64,000 nt of DNA from assembly GCA_023376005.1 (NCBI GenBank), contig CM042145.1, positions 92,751,762 to 92,815,761 of the forward strand, given 5' to 3'. Both the position numbers and the translations under genes were made by a program. The notes beneath the pieces are model-generated. The model made no database searches. It was not told the origin of the DNA and worked only from the letters and a program-made list of their open reading frames with translations. Source of the DNA: Doryteuthis pealeii. Taxonomy: Eukaryota; Mollusca; Cephalopoda; Myopsida; Loliginidae. Shown here piece after piece: positions 1-10,177 of the stretch; positions within the stretch are counted from its first letter, which is position 1, and every line of letters begins with the position of its first letter.

Positions 1-117
1 TAGATTTAGCTGCTACAAATTCCAAAAGATTCAATGTGTATCATACATTGGAGATGTTTTTTTCTAGAATTTTGTAGCTGAAAGTTAGGGAAGCATATTA
101 TACACAAAATAATTATA

Positions 118-372
118 GTAATTAGCAGGACCTGCCTGTGGATATACCACAGTATGATAATTTAATTATTACGTTTGATATGTTTACTTAAGAGCTATTG
201 CCAATACTTCAATATGTAAAAAGTATAATAATCTTGATTTAACTCTCTCTCACGTTTTTTTCTTTTCTTCCTTCCTTTTCATCTTTTTATTATGTTTGAT
301 TGAAACATATTAGCATTATACGCTTCCTTGCACTCACCCCTCTCTTTATCTTTACTTCTTATTATATTTTTC
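118..372. repeat. Dispersed repeat, copy 1 of a pair
   Basis: This segment recurs at about 4316-4860, in the same order: GATATACCcCAGTATGATAA, then TTTACTTAAGAG, then GTAAAAAGTATAATnATCTTG, then a CT-rich block. The second copy is split by a LINE fragment. The left edge (ATTAGCAGGACC here, ACTAGCAGGACC in the other copy) could be a Helitron-type CTRR end on the minus strand, but I see no convincing hairpin. The element class is unknown. Confidence 0.6.
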
Positions 373-1770
373 TGTGTAACATGTCTTGTTTCTTCCTTTT
401 CTTTATAATAAAAACAGAATGCTCCATTATTTAGCTGAGGTGACAACACTCATAAGAAATAAGAATTTGGCGGTTAAGCAACACCAGATAATCAGGATTT
501 ACATTTTGCATTTCATCTTGGATGATTTGGACGATCTCATTTTTAACCAGAGGGTGTTGCAAGATGATAACTGTCGTACAATTAAGGAACAAGAGTATTA
601 ATATATAGATATTATATTCATAGAAGTTTAGGAACCAAACTTTAACACCATTGTTTTATGGGGCAATAAGATGGTGTTAACTTTGGGGGCCCTATATGTA
701 AGCGTTGGAGGTATATTGAATATTTTACAAGGGTCTAAATGCTTCTTTGCCCCACTGTATGCATTGAGGTGTTAGATTTACAATTGGGTATGATGAAGTT
801 TAATGTCAATGGAATTTAACATTGGATTTTTTTTTTCCTATTCACCTTTCTCTGTAGAAAACATTAATCCCAATGGTGTGTGAGTTTTTTTTTTATTCAA
901 TTTAACTTTATTGGAGATCCTGAAGGAATAAATTTTTAGGGTAACTTCATTCATTCATTCTCTGACATTTTTAACTTGATTTAATTGAATTATTTGAACA
1001 AGCTAAATGTCAAATGATCAAACATTGAACATTTGAAGAACTGGATGGCGCAATTCAATCAATTCTTATGGAAGGGCACAAAGAAGGTTCCCTGCCGATT
1101 TTTTATTTTTATTATTTAATTTTTATCTTTAATTTTTATCTTTTTAATTTTTAAAAATTTTAAAAAAATTTTTAAAATTAAAAAAAAAATTTAAAAAATT
1201 TTTTTTTTTTAAATCAAAAATTTTTTTTTTTAAATTTTAGAATATTTTAAAATATCTAAAAATTTTAAATTTTTAAAATTTATATTTTTTCTTTTTATCA
1301 TTTTTAATTAATGAATTTTTTTTTAAACTTAAGAAAATTTTGAGAAAATATTTATCTATTAATCTTTTCCCAACGGTAATACTACAAAGTGGCTAATGTG
1401 TTAGACTGCAATAATGTCACACTAAAGATATTTAGATAGGTCAGATCTTCTAGAATTTGCACTAAAGATATTTAGATGTTCCTTTTTTTTTTTTATCAAG
1501 AGTTATTATAGAGGTTAAAAAAATGGACAAATTGCCCACAGCTTTGAGTAACAATTTTTTTTTAATTACGAATACTCAGGTCATTTAGGTAATTTACTAA
1601 ACAATAGAACCATCTGTTTATTATATAAAAATATACTCCACCAAATAAAAATGTCCGTTGGAACAGGTGTTTTAAAATAATTAACTTAAGCAAAGAAGTA
1701 AAAATACAATGAAAAATATAATAGGACTATTTAGTACTCTTATATTCTGCTAATGATATCAAATTATCAG
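373..1770. other. Non-coding, AT-rich, no gene seen
   Basis: No exon with splice sites or recognisable peptide is visible. Positions 1110-1340 are almost pure A/T, with long runs of T and A that can fold on each other. The short open frame at 386-601 resembles nothing known and is probably chance. Confidence 0.6.
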
Positions 1771-2228
1771 TCATATGGAAATCCGATCTGACTGACAAGT
1801 TAAAACGACAATTCTTCTGAGCTGTAGTTGTATCAGTACTACTGTATGGCTGCACCACTCGGACCCTAAAAATTGCCTAGAGAATAAGTTAGATGGGAGC
1901 TGTACAAGAATGCTGTGTATGATGTTGAACAAATCGTGGAAACAGCACCCACAAGGAAGCATCTGTATAGCCACTTGCCCCCTATCACACAAACCATCCT
2001 AGTGAGATGAACAAGACATGCTGAACACTGCTGAAGAAGGGACGAACTCATAAGCAATGTCCTCATGTGGAAACCAGCTCATGGACATGCCAGTGGGGAC
2101 CATCCAACAAAGACCTACATTGACCAACTCTGTGCGGATACTGGATGCTGCACAAAGGACCTCCTGAGGGTAATGAATAATAGGGAAGGCTGGCAAGAGA
2201 TTGTCATGGATATCCGTATTAATTGCAT
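1771..2228 (+). mobile_element. LINE ORF2 C-terminal relic (RTE-like)
   Basis: Read across several frameshifts and stops on the plus strand, this encodes a decayed C-terminus of a non-LTR retrotransposon. Recognisable pieces are VLLYGCTT (the end of the reverse transcriptase region) and degenerate matches to the ITKTIQVRRTRHAGHCWR and GRPAKTYI blocks that are cleaner at 4390-4608. The same tail recurs at 26872-27292 and 41076-41248. It is a 5'-truncated, dead copy. Confidence 0.7.
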
Positions 2229-2424
2229 GACATGAAAGTTGATGATATTCTGCTAGTTATGACCAGTTAAAAATAAAAAAAATAAAGATATGTTTGAATT
2301 TCTATGAGATGATTTTATATTTCTATTATTTTTTAGAAAAGAAACTAAATAACTTATTTATAAGTCTCAGTCAGTAGAACATCTGCCTTGGAACTACAAG
2401 GTTCTTAGCCTATTTATTTTGCTT

Positions 2425-2905
2425 AGGGATAGAACCCAGGTGGCTGAGCAATCCATGACTTGTAATATTCCACTCTAGGCTTTTCTTGGGCAAGACAGGC
2501 GGTCGGAGAGGCCCCTCCGATCAATCGGCTGGCCACGTCAAGCCCTAGCACCTATATGATTGCCCAAACCCTATTGCCCTTATGGCAACCCCCCCAATCC
2601 TTCTTATCATATGGGTGCTAGAAGGTGGTGGCTGAGGGTCTACATGTCCTGGGAATGATGTTAAACTCTATCTGATGGTGAGGTTCCAGTTTTGGAGGTT
2701 TGGGGAATGTGGAGCACCCTTCATCACCATTGCTCCCTGATCCACTCTGACCCGGAGTGGTTGTACCTGTTAGGGTCCCATCTATGGATTGAATAGAAAA
2801 ACATGAGTTCATAAACAAAATTGTATTATGCATTAAGAATGAATTTATTTCAAAGCATTAAATGACCCACCGAGGTTGATATGCCGTAAAACAAAACAAA
2901 CCAAA
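2425..2905 (+). mobile_element. SINE type C with shared 3' module
   Basis: It belongs to a family with copies near 24.6, 28.1, 40.3, 44.3 and 61.4 kb. Landmarks in order are CAATCCATGACaTGcAAT, GGGCnAGACnGGCGGTCGGA, CCTATTGCCCTTATGGCAA, a CTGATGGTGAGGTTCCAGTT block and CACTCTGACCCGGAGTGG. It ends with the module (AAATGACCCACCGAGGTTGA, then TATGCCGTAAAA) that other SINE types here also carry. A weak tRNA-like stretch with CTCAGTCAGTAGA lies just upstream at 2365-2400. Confidence 0.75.
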
Positions 2906-2929
2906 CCTATTTATTTTTTTCCCTATATT

Positions 2930-3385
2930 CTCACACCACAGCCAGTAATATTGTTCCCAGTTTCATGAAATTAATTAAGAGGTAAATATAAATACCACTA
3001 CTGGATTCCTTGTAGTAAAATTCTACCCTAGAAAAATTTTGTTTGATCTTGGTACAGGGCTTTGTTTTCTATTGCATCCCAGACAGACAGAGACACCACA
3101 CCTAGGTTTTTACACAAGATCGCAAGTATAGGCTTTCCATGTTATTTCCCATAGCCTATTTTTCTGCTATTTTCTTATATCCTAGCCGGAAATTGGCCCC
3201 TAGCAACCCCCAAATGAATTCAGCAGTAAATATGAATATCACCACTGGATTCCTCATAAAATTCTACCCTGGAAAAGTTTTATTTGATCTTGGTACAAGC
3301 TTTGTTTTTAATTGCATCCCTGGATGGACGGATTACAGAATAAAGAAATTTCCAGTCCAATTTGTAACTGGATAATTTTGTGGAG
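2930..3385 (+). repeat. Duplicated unknown repeat (family D)
   Basis: Two related units lie in tandem (about 2985-3075 and 3215-3335). Both contain CACTACTGGATTCC or CACCACTGGATTCC, then TTCTACCCT, then GATCTTGGTACA, then TTGCATCCC. A further copy is on the minus strand at 10735-10935. The 78-codon open frame at 3139-3375 falls inside the repeat and has no recognisable domain. The class is unknown. Confidence 0.6.
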
Positions 3386-3589
3386 TCTTTCTTTTGAGCT
3401 GCTTTTTTTTTTATTTATTTTTTATTTAAATTTTTTTTTTTTAAAGCATCTGAATCCACAATACAACAGAGATAATTAAGAAATAATTTCTAAATAGAAT
3501 CCTGAATGCTATCGCAACAAGTTGTCAAGTATTTATCATTTCTTTCTAGTAACCACTGAGGAGCAATAACTGTAAATGCCAATAGTAAG

Positions 3590-3630
<41 letters not shown>
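3590..3630. repeat. (TA)n microsatellite
   Basis: About 40 bp of uninterrupted TA dinucleotides in otherwise unassigned non-coding DNA. Confidence 0.95.
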
Positions 3631-3631
<1 letters not shown>

Positions 3632-3937
3632 CTAACACCTTTTTAAAGTCAATTTACTTCCTGTTTGGTTGTATAAGCCCTAGTTAACAAACATCAACAG
3701 TCTAGTGTCAGCCTCTGAATTGAATGTATAGAAATTCAATGCATTTTCTCTTTATGCTGCACTTGTCATTTGTTTTTTAAAAATTATTTTATGCATTGGA
3801 AACCTTTTAGACATGAAAGAAAACATTCCATTGTAAAATTGATCCTGCTCACAAAAAAAAGAACTAAAATTATACACTTGTTTTTAGAGATTTTTTTTTT
3901 ATAGACTTATACTATGAAAGAGAAATTATGTGAAAAT

Positions 3938-4303
3938 CAAATTTTGGTTAGTATTATTAGCGTTGTTCGGACTATTGTCCCCATCTTCATTGTTATTTGT
4001 ACAACGTTTCGGCCGATATACCCTCCGGCCTTCTTCAGGTATTTCTTGTCGAACTCGGGAACCTTCTCGGACTCGGGAACCTTCTTTTTCGAACTCGGGA
4101 ATTTTCTTGTCGTATTCGGGAGCCATCACGGAACTTTGAAAAAGGTTCCCGAGTCCGACAAGAAATACCTGAAGAAGGCCGGAGGGTATATCGGCCAAAA
4201 CGTTGTACAAATAACAATGAAGATGGGGACAATAGTCTGAACAATGCTAATAATACTAATCTTCAAGCCTCATCTCAAACATTCAGAGAAACAAATTTTG
4301 GTT
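3938..4303. mobile_element. Penelope-type foldback element with 12-bp TSD
   Basis: A 342-bp element (3950-4291) is flanked by the direct repeat CAAATTTTGGTT (3938-3949 and 4292-4303). Its arms of about 110 bp (from 3950 and up to 4259) are inverted copies. Each contains a hammerhead-like core: CTGAAGAAGGCC, a loop, then GGCCGAAACG on the minus strand of the left arm, and GGCCaAAACG on the plus strand of the right arm. The loop is an 18-24-nt imperfect tandem repeat that reads MAPEYDKKIPEFEK on the minus strand before a frameshift. Hammerhead ribozymes and inverted terminal copies are known for Penelope-like elements. The family assignment is inference from these features. Confidence 0.75.
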
Positions 4304-4315
4304 GAGTATTTATTA

Positions 4316-4860
4316 TAACTAGCAGGACCGGTTGATATACCCCAGTATGATAACTTAATTATTACAATGTTTGATACTTTTCATCGTCATCATGTCGCGC
4401 TAGTAGCACGGATATCCATGACAATCTCTTGCCAACCGTCCTTATCATTCATTGCCCCTGGGAGGTCCTCTGCGCAGCATTGGTCTATGTACATCTTTGC
4501 TGGACGGCCTACTCTTGCGTGCCCATGTGATGGCTTACACAGAAGAACGTCACTTATGAGTTCATCTTTGCTTCTCCAGCAGTGCCCAGCATGTCTTGTT
4601 TGCCTCACATGAATGGTTTGTGGATATCGGGCAGGTGGTTGTACAGCTGTTTTCTCGTGGGGGTTGTTTCCACATTGATACCTTTACTTAAGAGTAAAAA
4701 ATTGCAAAATATTGCAGTATGTAAAAAGTATAATCATCTTGATTTAACTCTCTCTCACTCTTTCTTTCTTTCTTTCTTTTCATCTTTTAATCATATTTGA
4801 AACAGATTAGCGTTATTGCTTCTGCACATTCACCTCCTCTCTCTATCTTACCCCTACGTG
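4316..4860. repeat. Dispersed repeat copy 2, split by a LINE
   Basis: This matches 118-372 but is interrupted by the LINE fragment at about 4383-4675. TTGATAC occurs on both sides of the insert, which supports a target-site duplication. After the insert the homology resumes with TTTACTTAAGAG and the CT-rich block. Confidence 0.65.
4383..4675 (-). mobile_element. LINE ORF2 C-terminus, 5'-truncated insertion
   Basis: The minus-strand frame over 4390-4608 reads RQTRHAGHCWRSKDELIS and then GRPAKMYIDQCCAEDLPGA. This is the conserved tail of an RTE-like non-LTR retrotransposon found in many animals. The 3' end carries ATGATGACGATG-type trinucleotides, the usual tail of this family, and the insertion sits in the repeat at 4316-4860 between TTGATAC duplicates. 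The reading frame is better preserved than in the copies at 1.8, 26.9 and 41.1 kb, so it is probably the youngest of the four. Confidence 0.8.
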
Positions 4861-4977
4861 CATTTTTTGCACTGGCCACAGAATGAGCTTTGGTTTGTGT
4901 GTGGTTCCCCATGTTAAAAAGTCTTTGTGTTAATCCTGCCTGGTGGGAGGTCAGGAAAATACTTACTTTATATTATA

Positions 4978-5360
4978 CTAGAAGCGGCTACCCAGTGTTG
5001 CCTAGGTAGGGGGGGGTGTAAAAGAAAGATAGTCTCGCAGATCCATTATTGTTGAATCATGAGTTGGATCCTCAAAGGATGCTCCATTAAAATTCCTATG
5101 TGAAAAAGACATTACATTGATCCAGACATTCTGAAATGAAAAACCAGTGTCTCCTATTTAAAATACTAAATGCAAAAAAAAAATTCCATGCTGTTATCAT
5201 TTAAATTTTAACTTTTAATTATCTTCACGAATATAAACCAAATCTTCATTAATTTTGTTGAAAAAGCAAGATCTGGTGATAGTGAATGTGTGCATATATA
5301 TATATTTTACTTTGTCATTAATTGTTTTATTTTCGTAGTTTCCTCTGGACATGCACACAC
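4978..5360 (-). mobile_element. Helitron 3' end, family 2
   Basis: On the minus strand the element ends with CCTAGGCAACACTGGG, whose arms can pair as a hairpin, then TAGCCGCTTCTAG followed by T. This is the Helitron 3' signature (hairpin, short spacer, CTRR, then a T target base). The interior (CGCAGATCCATTATT; CCATGCTGTTATCATTT; TTTCCTCTGGACAT) is shared with 20378-20790 and partly with 25242-25430. Homology to the other copy resumes near 5755-5800, so a SINE at about 5530-5755 probably sits inside this element. No Rep/helicase coding is seen, so it is non-autonomous. Confidence 0.7.
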
Positions 5361-5529
5361 ACGTGGACCCTCTCATCAATTTCAACGCATGAGGGTTCAT
5401 CCAATGAACAACCCACACAAGGTTTTGTTTATAGTGGTGAAGGCTTGTGTTGGATCATCCGCACTTTTTGGCACAGTTGATAGGAAAGAATTGGTGCACA
5501 AGAAATGCCACAAACCCAATCAACGACTC

Positions 5530-5755
5530 ACCTCAGCTTTTCAAATTCAGAGTTTTCCTTCTCCTAGACTGGTTACCTATCCATGGTTAAAGAGCCCAGT
5601 CTGCCTTACTATTTTACCCATAGCTGGAGGGAGAATATATGGATTCCTACCTTTCCGAAGTGTATTAGCGCTATGTGAAATGCAAACAGCCTTGTCTAGG
5701 ATTTGAACTCTGGTCGACACGTCCATTTCCTACGACTCTAACCATTATACCACAC
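5530..5755 (-). mobile_element. tRNA-headed SINE type P
   Basis: On the minus strand it starts with a GGTATAATGGTTAGAGTCG-like A box. It then has a decayed GAGTTCAAATCC B box, a CATAGCGCTAATAC segment, GCTATGGGTAAAATAG, CCATGGATAGGTAACC and GGAGAAGGAAAACTC. The last quarter of the family consensus is missing. Sequence between 5365 and 5530 is not assignable. Confidence 0.75.
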
Positions 5756-5799
5756 ACATACATACATACACACAAACTGCCTTTTATATATATATATCG

Positions 5800-6409
5800 A
5801 TAACTGTGTGCAAGCAAATGATTATAGACAAATAGAATAAAAAGTGCAATTTAAAAAAATATTTTTAAAAAATGCAATGTCCCATTGAAAATATAGTTAT
5901 GATTACAATCAAACATTTACAAATGAATCAAATTTTGGCATTAGATAATCATAAGGAGTTGATATGCCATTAAACAGATAAACCAAACCCTAAAATGTTG
6001 TTATTTATGGAATTAAAAGTTTCCTTTTGATTACAATTAATTTATGTTGATTTTTATGTTTCTTTTCAATAGTCAGACTCATTTTGGTTGAGATAGATTT
6101 TCTAATAAGCCTTGGTACCATTTCTTTGAGTAAGTTAATCTTGTCATCTTATCTTCTGACTTGTAAGATAACAGGATGTAATTTTGAAGTGGTCCTAGCA
6201 CGAGTAATAAGTGCCAAAAATGTACTTCATTCTCTAAATGTATAGCCTAAATCAACTTGTTTTTGGAAGAAATCCAAACTTTCTTTTTTTTTTTTAAATA
6301 TATAAATGATAAACTTCCTGCATTTGATGTTGCTTCCATAAGTTAAGTGGAAGTAAATTACCTGAATGCTATGCCTGCTGCTGCAAAAGGGGGTTTATTA
6401 GGTGTAAGT

Positions 6410-6456
<47 letters not shown>

Positions 6457-6767
6457 AGAATTAGACCTGATTTGTCATCCAGTTAGGATGAGTATAGTCT
6501 TTAAAATATAAGTAATATGATGATGATGATTTACATCATGAGTTTGGAATATCCTACAGCAAAAAAAAAAAAAAAAAAAAAAATTGCTATATGAGTAAAG
6601 GTAAAAAAATCATGCATAAGTATAAATGTAAAAATTCTAGGTAAAAAAAACATTAGCTTTATAGGTTTTAAAAATTCACCCTGGATTTTCCAGTTTGACA
6701 CATGGAGTAGGAAAACTCTGAATTTAAACCTGTTAAACTCTGCTTAAGAAATTGACCTTGTGTCACA
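5800..6767. other. Non-coding; SINE tail and poly(A) tracts
   Basis: Positions 5935-5990 match the shared SINE 3' module (TTGGCATTAGATAATC, then GTTGATATGCCATTAAA) without a recognisable head. A poly(A) run of more than 30 nt is at 6417-6453 and a shorter one at 6561-6582. No exon is recognised. Confidence 0.6.
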
Positions 6768-6768
6768 T
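6690..6768 (+). mobile_element. SINE type P, 3' fragment
   Basis: Contains the type P landmarks AACTCTGAATTTAAACC, TGTTAAACTCTGCTTAAG and TTGACCTTGTGTCACATCCT. It runs directly into the palindrome at 6768-6859, whose left arm begins with the last bases of the SINE. Confidence 0.7.
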
Positions 6769-6859
6769 CCTACTTGTAAGGGGGGGGGTGTTTGCATGTA
6801 AGTTATCCTATCATTAGATAGGATAACTTACATGCAACCCCCCCCCTTACAAGTAGGAT
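6768..6859. repeat. Near-perfect 92-bp palindrome
   Basis: The left arm begins ATCCTACTTGTAAG, then a G run, then TTTGCATGTAAGTTATCC. The right arm is its reverse complement with almost no loop (centre near 6813). The arms include the SINE P 3' sequence, so the SINE end was itself duplicated in inverted orientation. It could be a real snap-back event or an assembly artefact. Confidence 0.85.
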
Positions 6860-7011
6860 AATTATCACACAGTTGTGTGGTTTTAAGTATTCTTATCTAA
6901 TACTAATAGTTTATACACAATTGTTTAAAATAACTATTCCTATTTAATGATAATCATGTTTGTACACACTTATATGATTTCATGTATTCTTCTCTAATAA
7001 TTTTTGAGGGG

Positions 7012-7240
7012 AGTCCCCGGTGGTGTAATGGCTAAAGTACTGGACCACGAGATCGTAGTAAGTGATTCTGAACTTCAGTCGCATTATTACATTTACTTTC
7101 AAACTAATACCTTTGGGAAAGGTATGAACCTCCTCATCCCTCAGCTATGGGTTTACTAGTATGTTCTACAAGTATGGTTTTGGCATTAAATAACCCATGG
7201 AAGGTTGATATGCCATTAAATAAAGAAACCAAACCAAACC
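7012..7240 (+). mobile_element. tRNA-headed SINE with shared 3' module
   Basis: The head reads CCCCGGTGGTGTAATGGCTA, a tRNA A-box region. Part of the type P body follows (CTAATACCTTTGGGAAAGGT, then CAGCTATGGGTTTACTAG). It ends with GGCATTAAATAACCCATGG, then TTGATATGCCATTAAA, the module also found on type C and 5S-headed SINEs. Confidence 0.75.
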
Positions 7241-7412
7241 GGTTCCCACTAGATCACTGAAGTTAAGCAGCGATGAACCTGTTCAATACATAATTGGGTG
7301 ACCACTTAAGTAATAGCAGGTACTTTAAGTAACCTAAGTTCTTTGTTTATCACAATGACCTGATTTGGCATTAAATGACCCCAAAAGGGTTGATATGCTG
7401 TAAAACAAAACA
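7241..7412 (+). mobile_element. 5S rRNA-headed SINE
   Basis: Positions 7244-7309 match the 3' half of animal 5S rRNA: AGATCACTGAAGTTAAGCAG (internal promoter box A) and then GGGTGACCACTTAAG (box C region). About 50 bp later it ends with the shared 3' module (TTGGCATTAAATGACCCC, then GTTGATATGCTGTAAAAC). A 5S head joined to a retroposon tail defines a SINE3-type element. It is not a functional 5S gene: the first ~45 nt are missing and the central region is mutated. Confidence 0.8.
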
Positions 7413-7435
7413 ACTTAAAATAACCAAACTAAATC

Positions 7436-7610
7436 GACAGTTTTCAAACAGATCTATTTGACCCATAGATGAGACCCTTACAGGTATTACCGCTCCAACC
7501 AAGTCAGAGTGGAGCAAAGAGTAATCGCAATGAAGCAGTGCTCCACACTCCCCAGAGCTGTGCAGAAGATGCAGCTCTGTTGATTGGGAACATAAGAAGA
7601 AGGAGTTGTG
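7436..7610 (-). mobile_element. SINE type C, minus-strand fragment
   Basis: Carries reversed type C landmarks: CCCATAGATGnGACCCTnAC, CAnAGTGGAGC near 7505 and GTGCTCCACACTCCCCAGAG. The tail side abuts the plus-strand 5S SINE, so the two elements meet tail to tail. The small open frame here is a shadow of the repeat. Confidence 0.65.
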
Positions 7611-7962
7611 GGAATATACCGGTAGGGGTCTTGAAAACATACATGAGTAGATAGGTATGGATGCATGTATATTAATATTGGACAGTAGAGTGATTACACA
7701 GTACTGGCGCGGAGAGAAGCCATATTTGTAATGTAAGTAAACAGAATTGTTTACTGAAGCAACCTATGTGAGCTGCCTTGTTGGATGCCAAGCACAATCC
7801 AATATATTGGCTTAATTCTTTAACATCTGCATCAAGTGCATGTCTGCACATGCTTTATATAAATAGGTGCATTGGATTTAGTAACCAGCATTGTAGTTAA
7901 ATATAGGTTGATTCAATCTACCTTATTCAGAATGTTGCTTATAGAATAGTGAACAGTGATAT

Positions 7963-7996
<34 letters not shown>

Positions 7997-8329
7997 CATG
8001 TGTGACATTTTCACAGCTCTGTATTTTTATGCCGTGTTCATGACGTCATCTAGGTGCTGAACTTGTTGATATTTGTGATGTTGTAGTTTACTAACAACTC
8101 GAATAGCAGGATCAATGCTAAGGTATTGAGATAATATTTAAAGTCTTTCTTCATTATGTTTATTATTGGGATGAGATTTCTTTTTATTTCACTTTTTATT
8201 TCTTAATACTTAAATCGACGTGCATGTAAAAAATTTATATATTCACTAAACTGACATTTCCTTGGTGGGTTTTTTTATTTTTTTATTTTAGAATTTAAAA
8301 AGAAATTTTCTTATTCATTAGGCTCCATT
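7611..8329. other. Non-coding, no gene seen
   Basis: Unassigned AT-rich sequence with a T run of about 30 nt at 7966-7996. Nothing resembling an exon or RNA gene was found. Confidence 0.55.
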
Positions 8330-9570
8330 TATTTTGCTCTTTATTGTTGCTCATAGTTTTTTTGTTTTTTTTTGTATGTGTTTAAATAGTCTATATAAGA
8401 AGTTTAGAGAGTAAGAGAAAAAAAAAGTTTTTTTTTTTTTTCTCTCTGTGCAATTTAAAAAAAATTTTTTTTTGTTCCTCTTTTTCTCTATTGTCAATTT
8501 TTTTTTCTCTCTCTCGTTCTCTATTGTTGATTTTTTTTTGTTTGAAATTTTTTCTTTCTCTCTGTTTCCTTTTCTCTGCAATTCTTGTTCCTCTTTTTCT
8601 ATCTGATTTTTATGTGCTTCTCTTTCTATCTGTCTATCTATCTTTCGCTCTCACTTGTTGATTTTTTTCTCTGATTTTTCTGTTCCTCATTTTCTCTATT
8701 GTCAATTTTTTTTATCTCCCTTTCTTTATTGTTGATCTTTTTCTCTAATTTTTTTTTTTGTGCTCTCCGAGGGGGGGAGAGCAAGAAAAAAATTTTTCTG
8801 AATTTTTTTCCCTCATTTTCTATCCGATTTTTCTGTGCCTCTCGCTATCTATCTATCTATCTATCTATCTATCCTCTCTATTGTTGATTTTTTTCCTATC
8901 TGTCTCTTTTTCTGCTTTGTGATTTTGGTCTCTTTTTCACTTTGGAAATATTTTCTCTCTTTTCACTACATGATTTTTCTGTCTCTCTCTTTTTTTCATT
9001 GAGACTTTTCTGTTTTTTTTTTTTTTTTAGCTGGTCTCTCTTTATCTCTGCAATATTTTTTTCAGTCCATCACTCTTTTTTCCTCTCATTTTTTCTTCTT
9101 TTCTCCCCTTTTTTTTCCCCCTCCTTGCCTTTCTTATTTTCATTTCCTCCTCTTCTCTATATGCCCCCCTCTCTATCTATCTATCCTCTCAATTATTTTT
9201 TTATTTATCTCTCTTCCTATTCATACATTTTTCTCTCTTTTTTTTTTCTTTCTTTTTTTCAATTCTCTCACTTTGTCTTTTTTCTCTTCTCTATTTTCTT
9301 CTTTCTCCTTTTTTTTCCTCCTTGCCTTTCTTATTTTCATTTCCCCTCTTCTCTATCTGTCTGTCTCTCTCTTTCTCTTTCTCTCTCTCTCTCTATCTTT
9401 ATCTCTCTATATCTGTCTATCATCTCAATTATTTTTTTTATTCATCTCGCTTCCTATTCAAACATTTTTCTCTCATTCATTCTCTTTTTTTTTCTTACTT
9501 TCTTTTCAATTCTCTCACTCTTTGCTTTTTTTCTCTTCTCTATTTGGCTCAATTGTTAGTAAATAAATAA
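8330..9570. repeat. 1.2-kb pyrimidine-only tract
   Basis: The plus strand is almost entirely C and T, built from loose variants of TCTCTATTGTTGATTTTTTT and CTCTTTTTCTATCTGATTTT plus TATC runs (8846-8875). A second cycle repeats CCTTGCCTTTCTTATTTTCA at 9124 and again at 9322. The long open frames here (up to 205 codons of Ser/Leu/Phe) are a by-product of composition, not genes. Such tracts can adopt triplex (H-DNA) structures; that is inference. Confidence 0.85.
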
Positions 9571-10119
9571 AAAAAAGAAAAAAAAGAAAAAAAGGAAATA
9601 ATAAAATACAACAACAATCAACTGAGCAAGAGTCTACTGATTATCACTATCTTTTGGTTAGACTATGTACCTATGTAGACAATATCAGAGGAACCTTGTG
9701 ACATGACTCCCAACATATAATAATACAGAGGGTGGAGTTAGCCAGGCACTAGAGAAGATTCACAGGCAGGTTTGGGTAGCTGTGGGTGAGGGAATGGGTG
9801 TGAATCCATGTAATGTGACTAAATAAGCTACAGGACTGGAGTGTACAGCACCTTGGCCTGAGAATTAATAGCATTGGTGTGGGCTGCTCCACGGACACCA
9901 CGATGTGAATTGTCCAACCTGGCTGCTTCACGTTCTTCTTCCCTGTCTTTCTCTCTTTTTGAATTGAAATCTCCTGATGCGGATTTATTTCATTCATGAT
10001 GTTCTACGTTGTTCCTGTGAGTCTCTAGCTGTTTTTGTTGTTTATAATTTTTTAGTCTGATGGTAGGGGTTCATTGTTCATTCAGATAGCCTTGTTATTA
10101 TTCTTCATCTGTATATACA

Positions 10120-10177
<58 letters not shown>

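Noticed and set aside
386..601. 71-codon plus-strand frame
   Set aside because: No similarity, no splice support, and length is expected by chance in a 64-kb window.
2618..2833. 71-codon minus-strand frame
   Set aside because: It is inside SINE type C; the same peptide (SGTTTPGQSE-like) appears at 24875-25138 only because the SINE is repeated.
7244..7309. Possible 5S rRNA gene
   Set aside because: Only the 3' half is present, with many changes, and it is followed by a SINE tail.
8942..9559. 205-codon open frame rich in Ser, Leu and Phe
   Set aside because: It lies inside the pyrimidine-only tract; overlapping frames are open too, and the composition explains the lack of stops.
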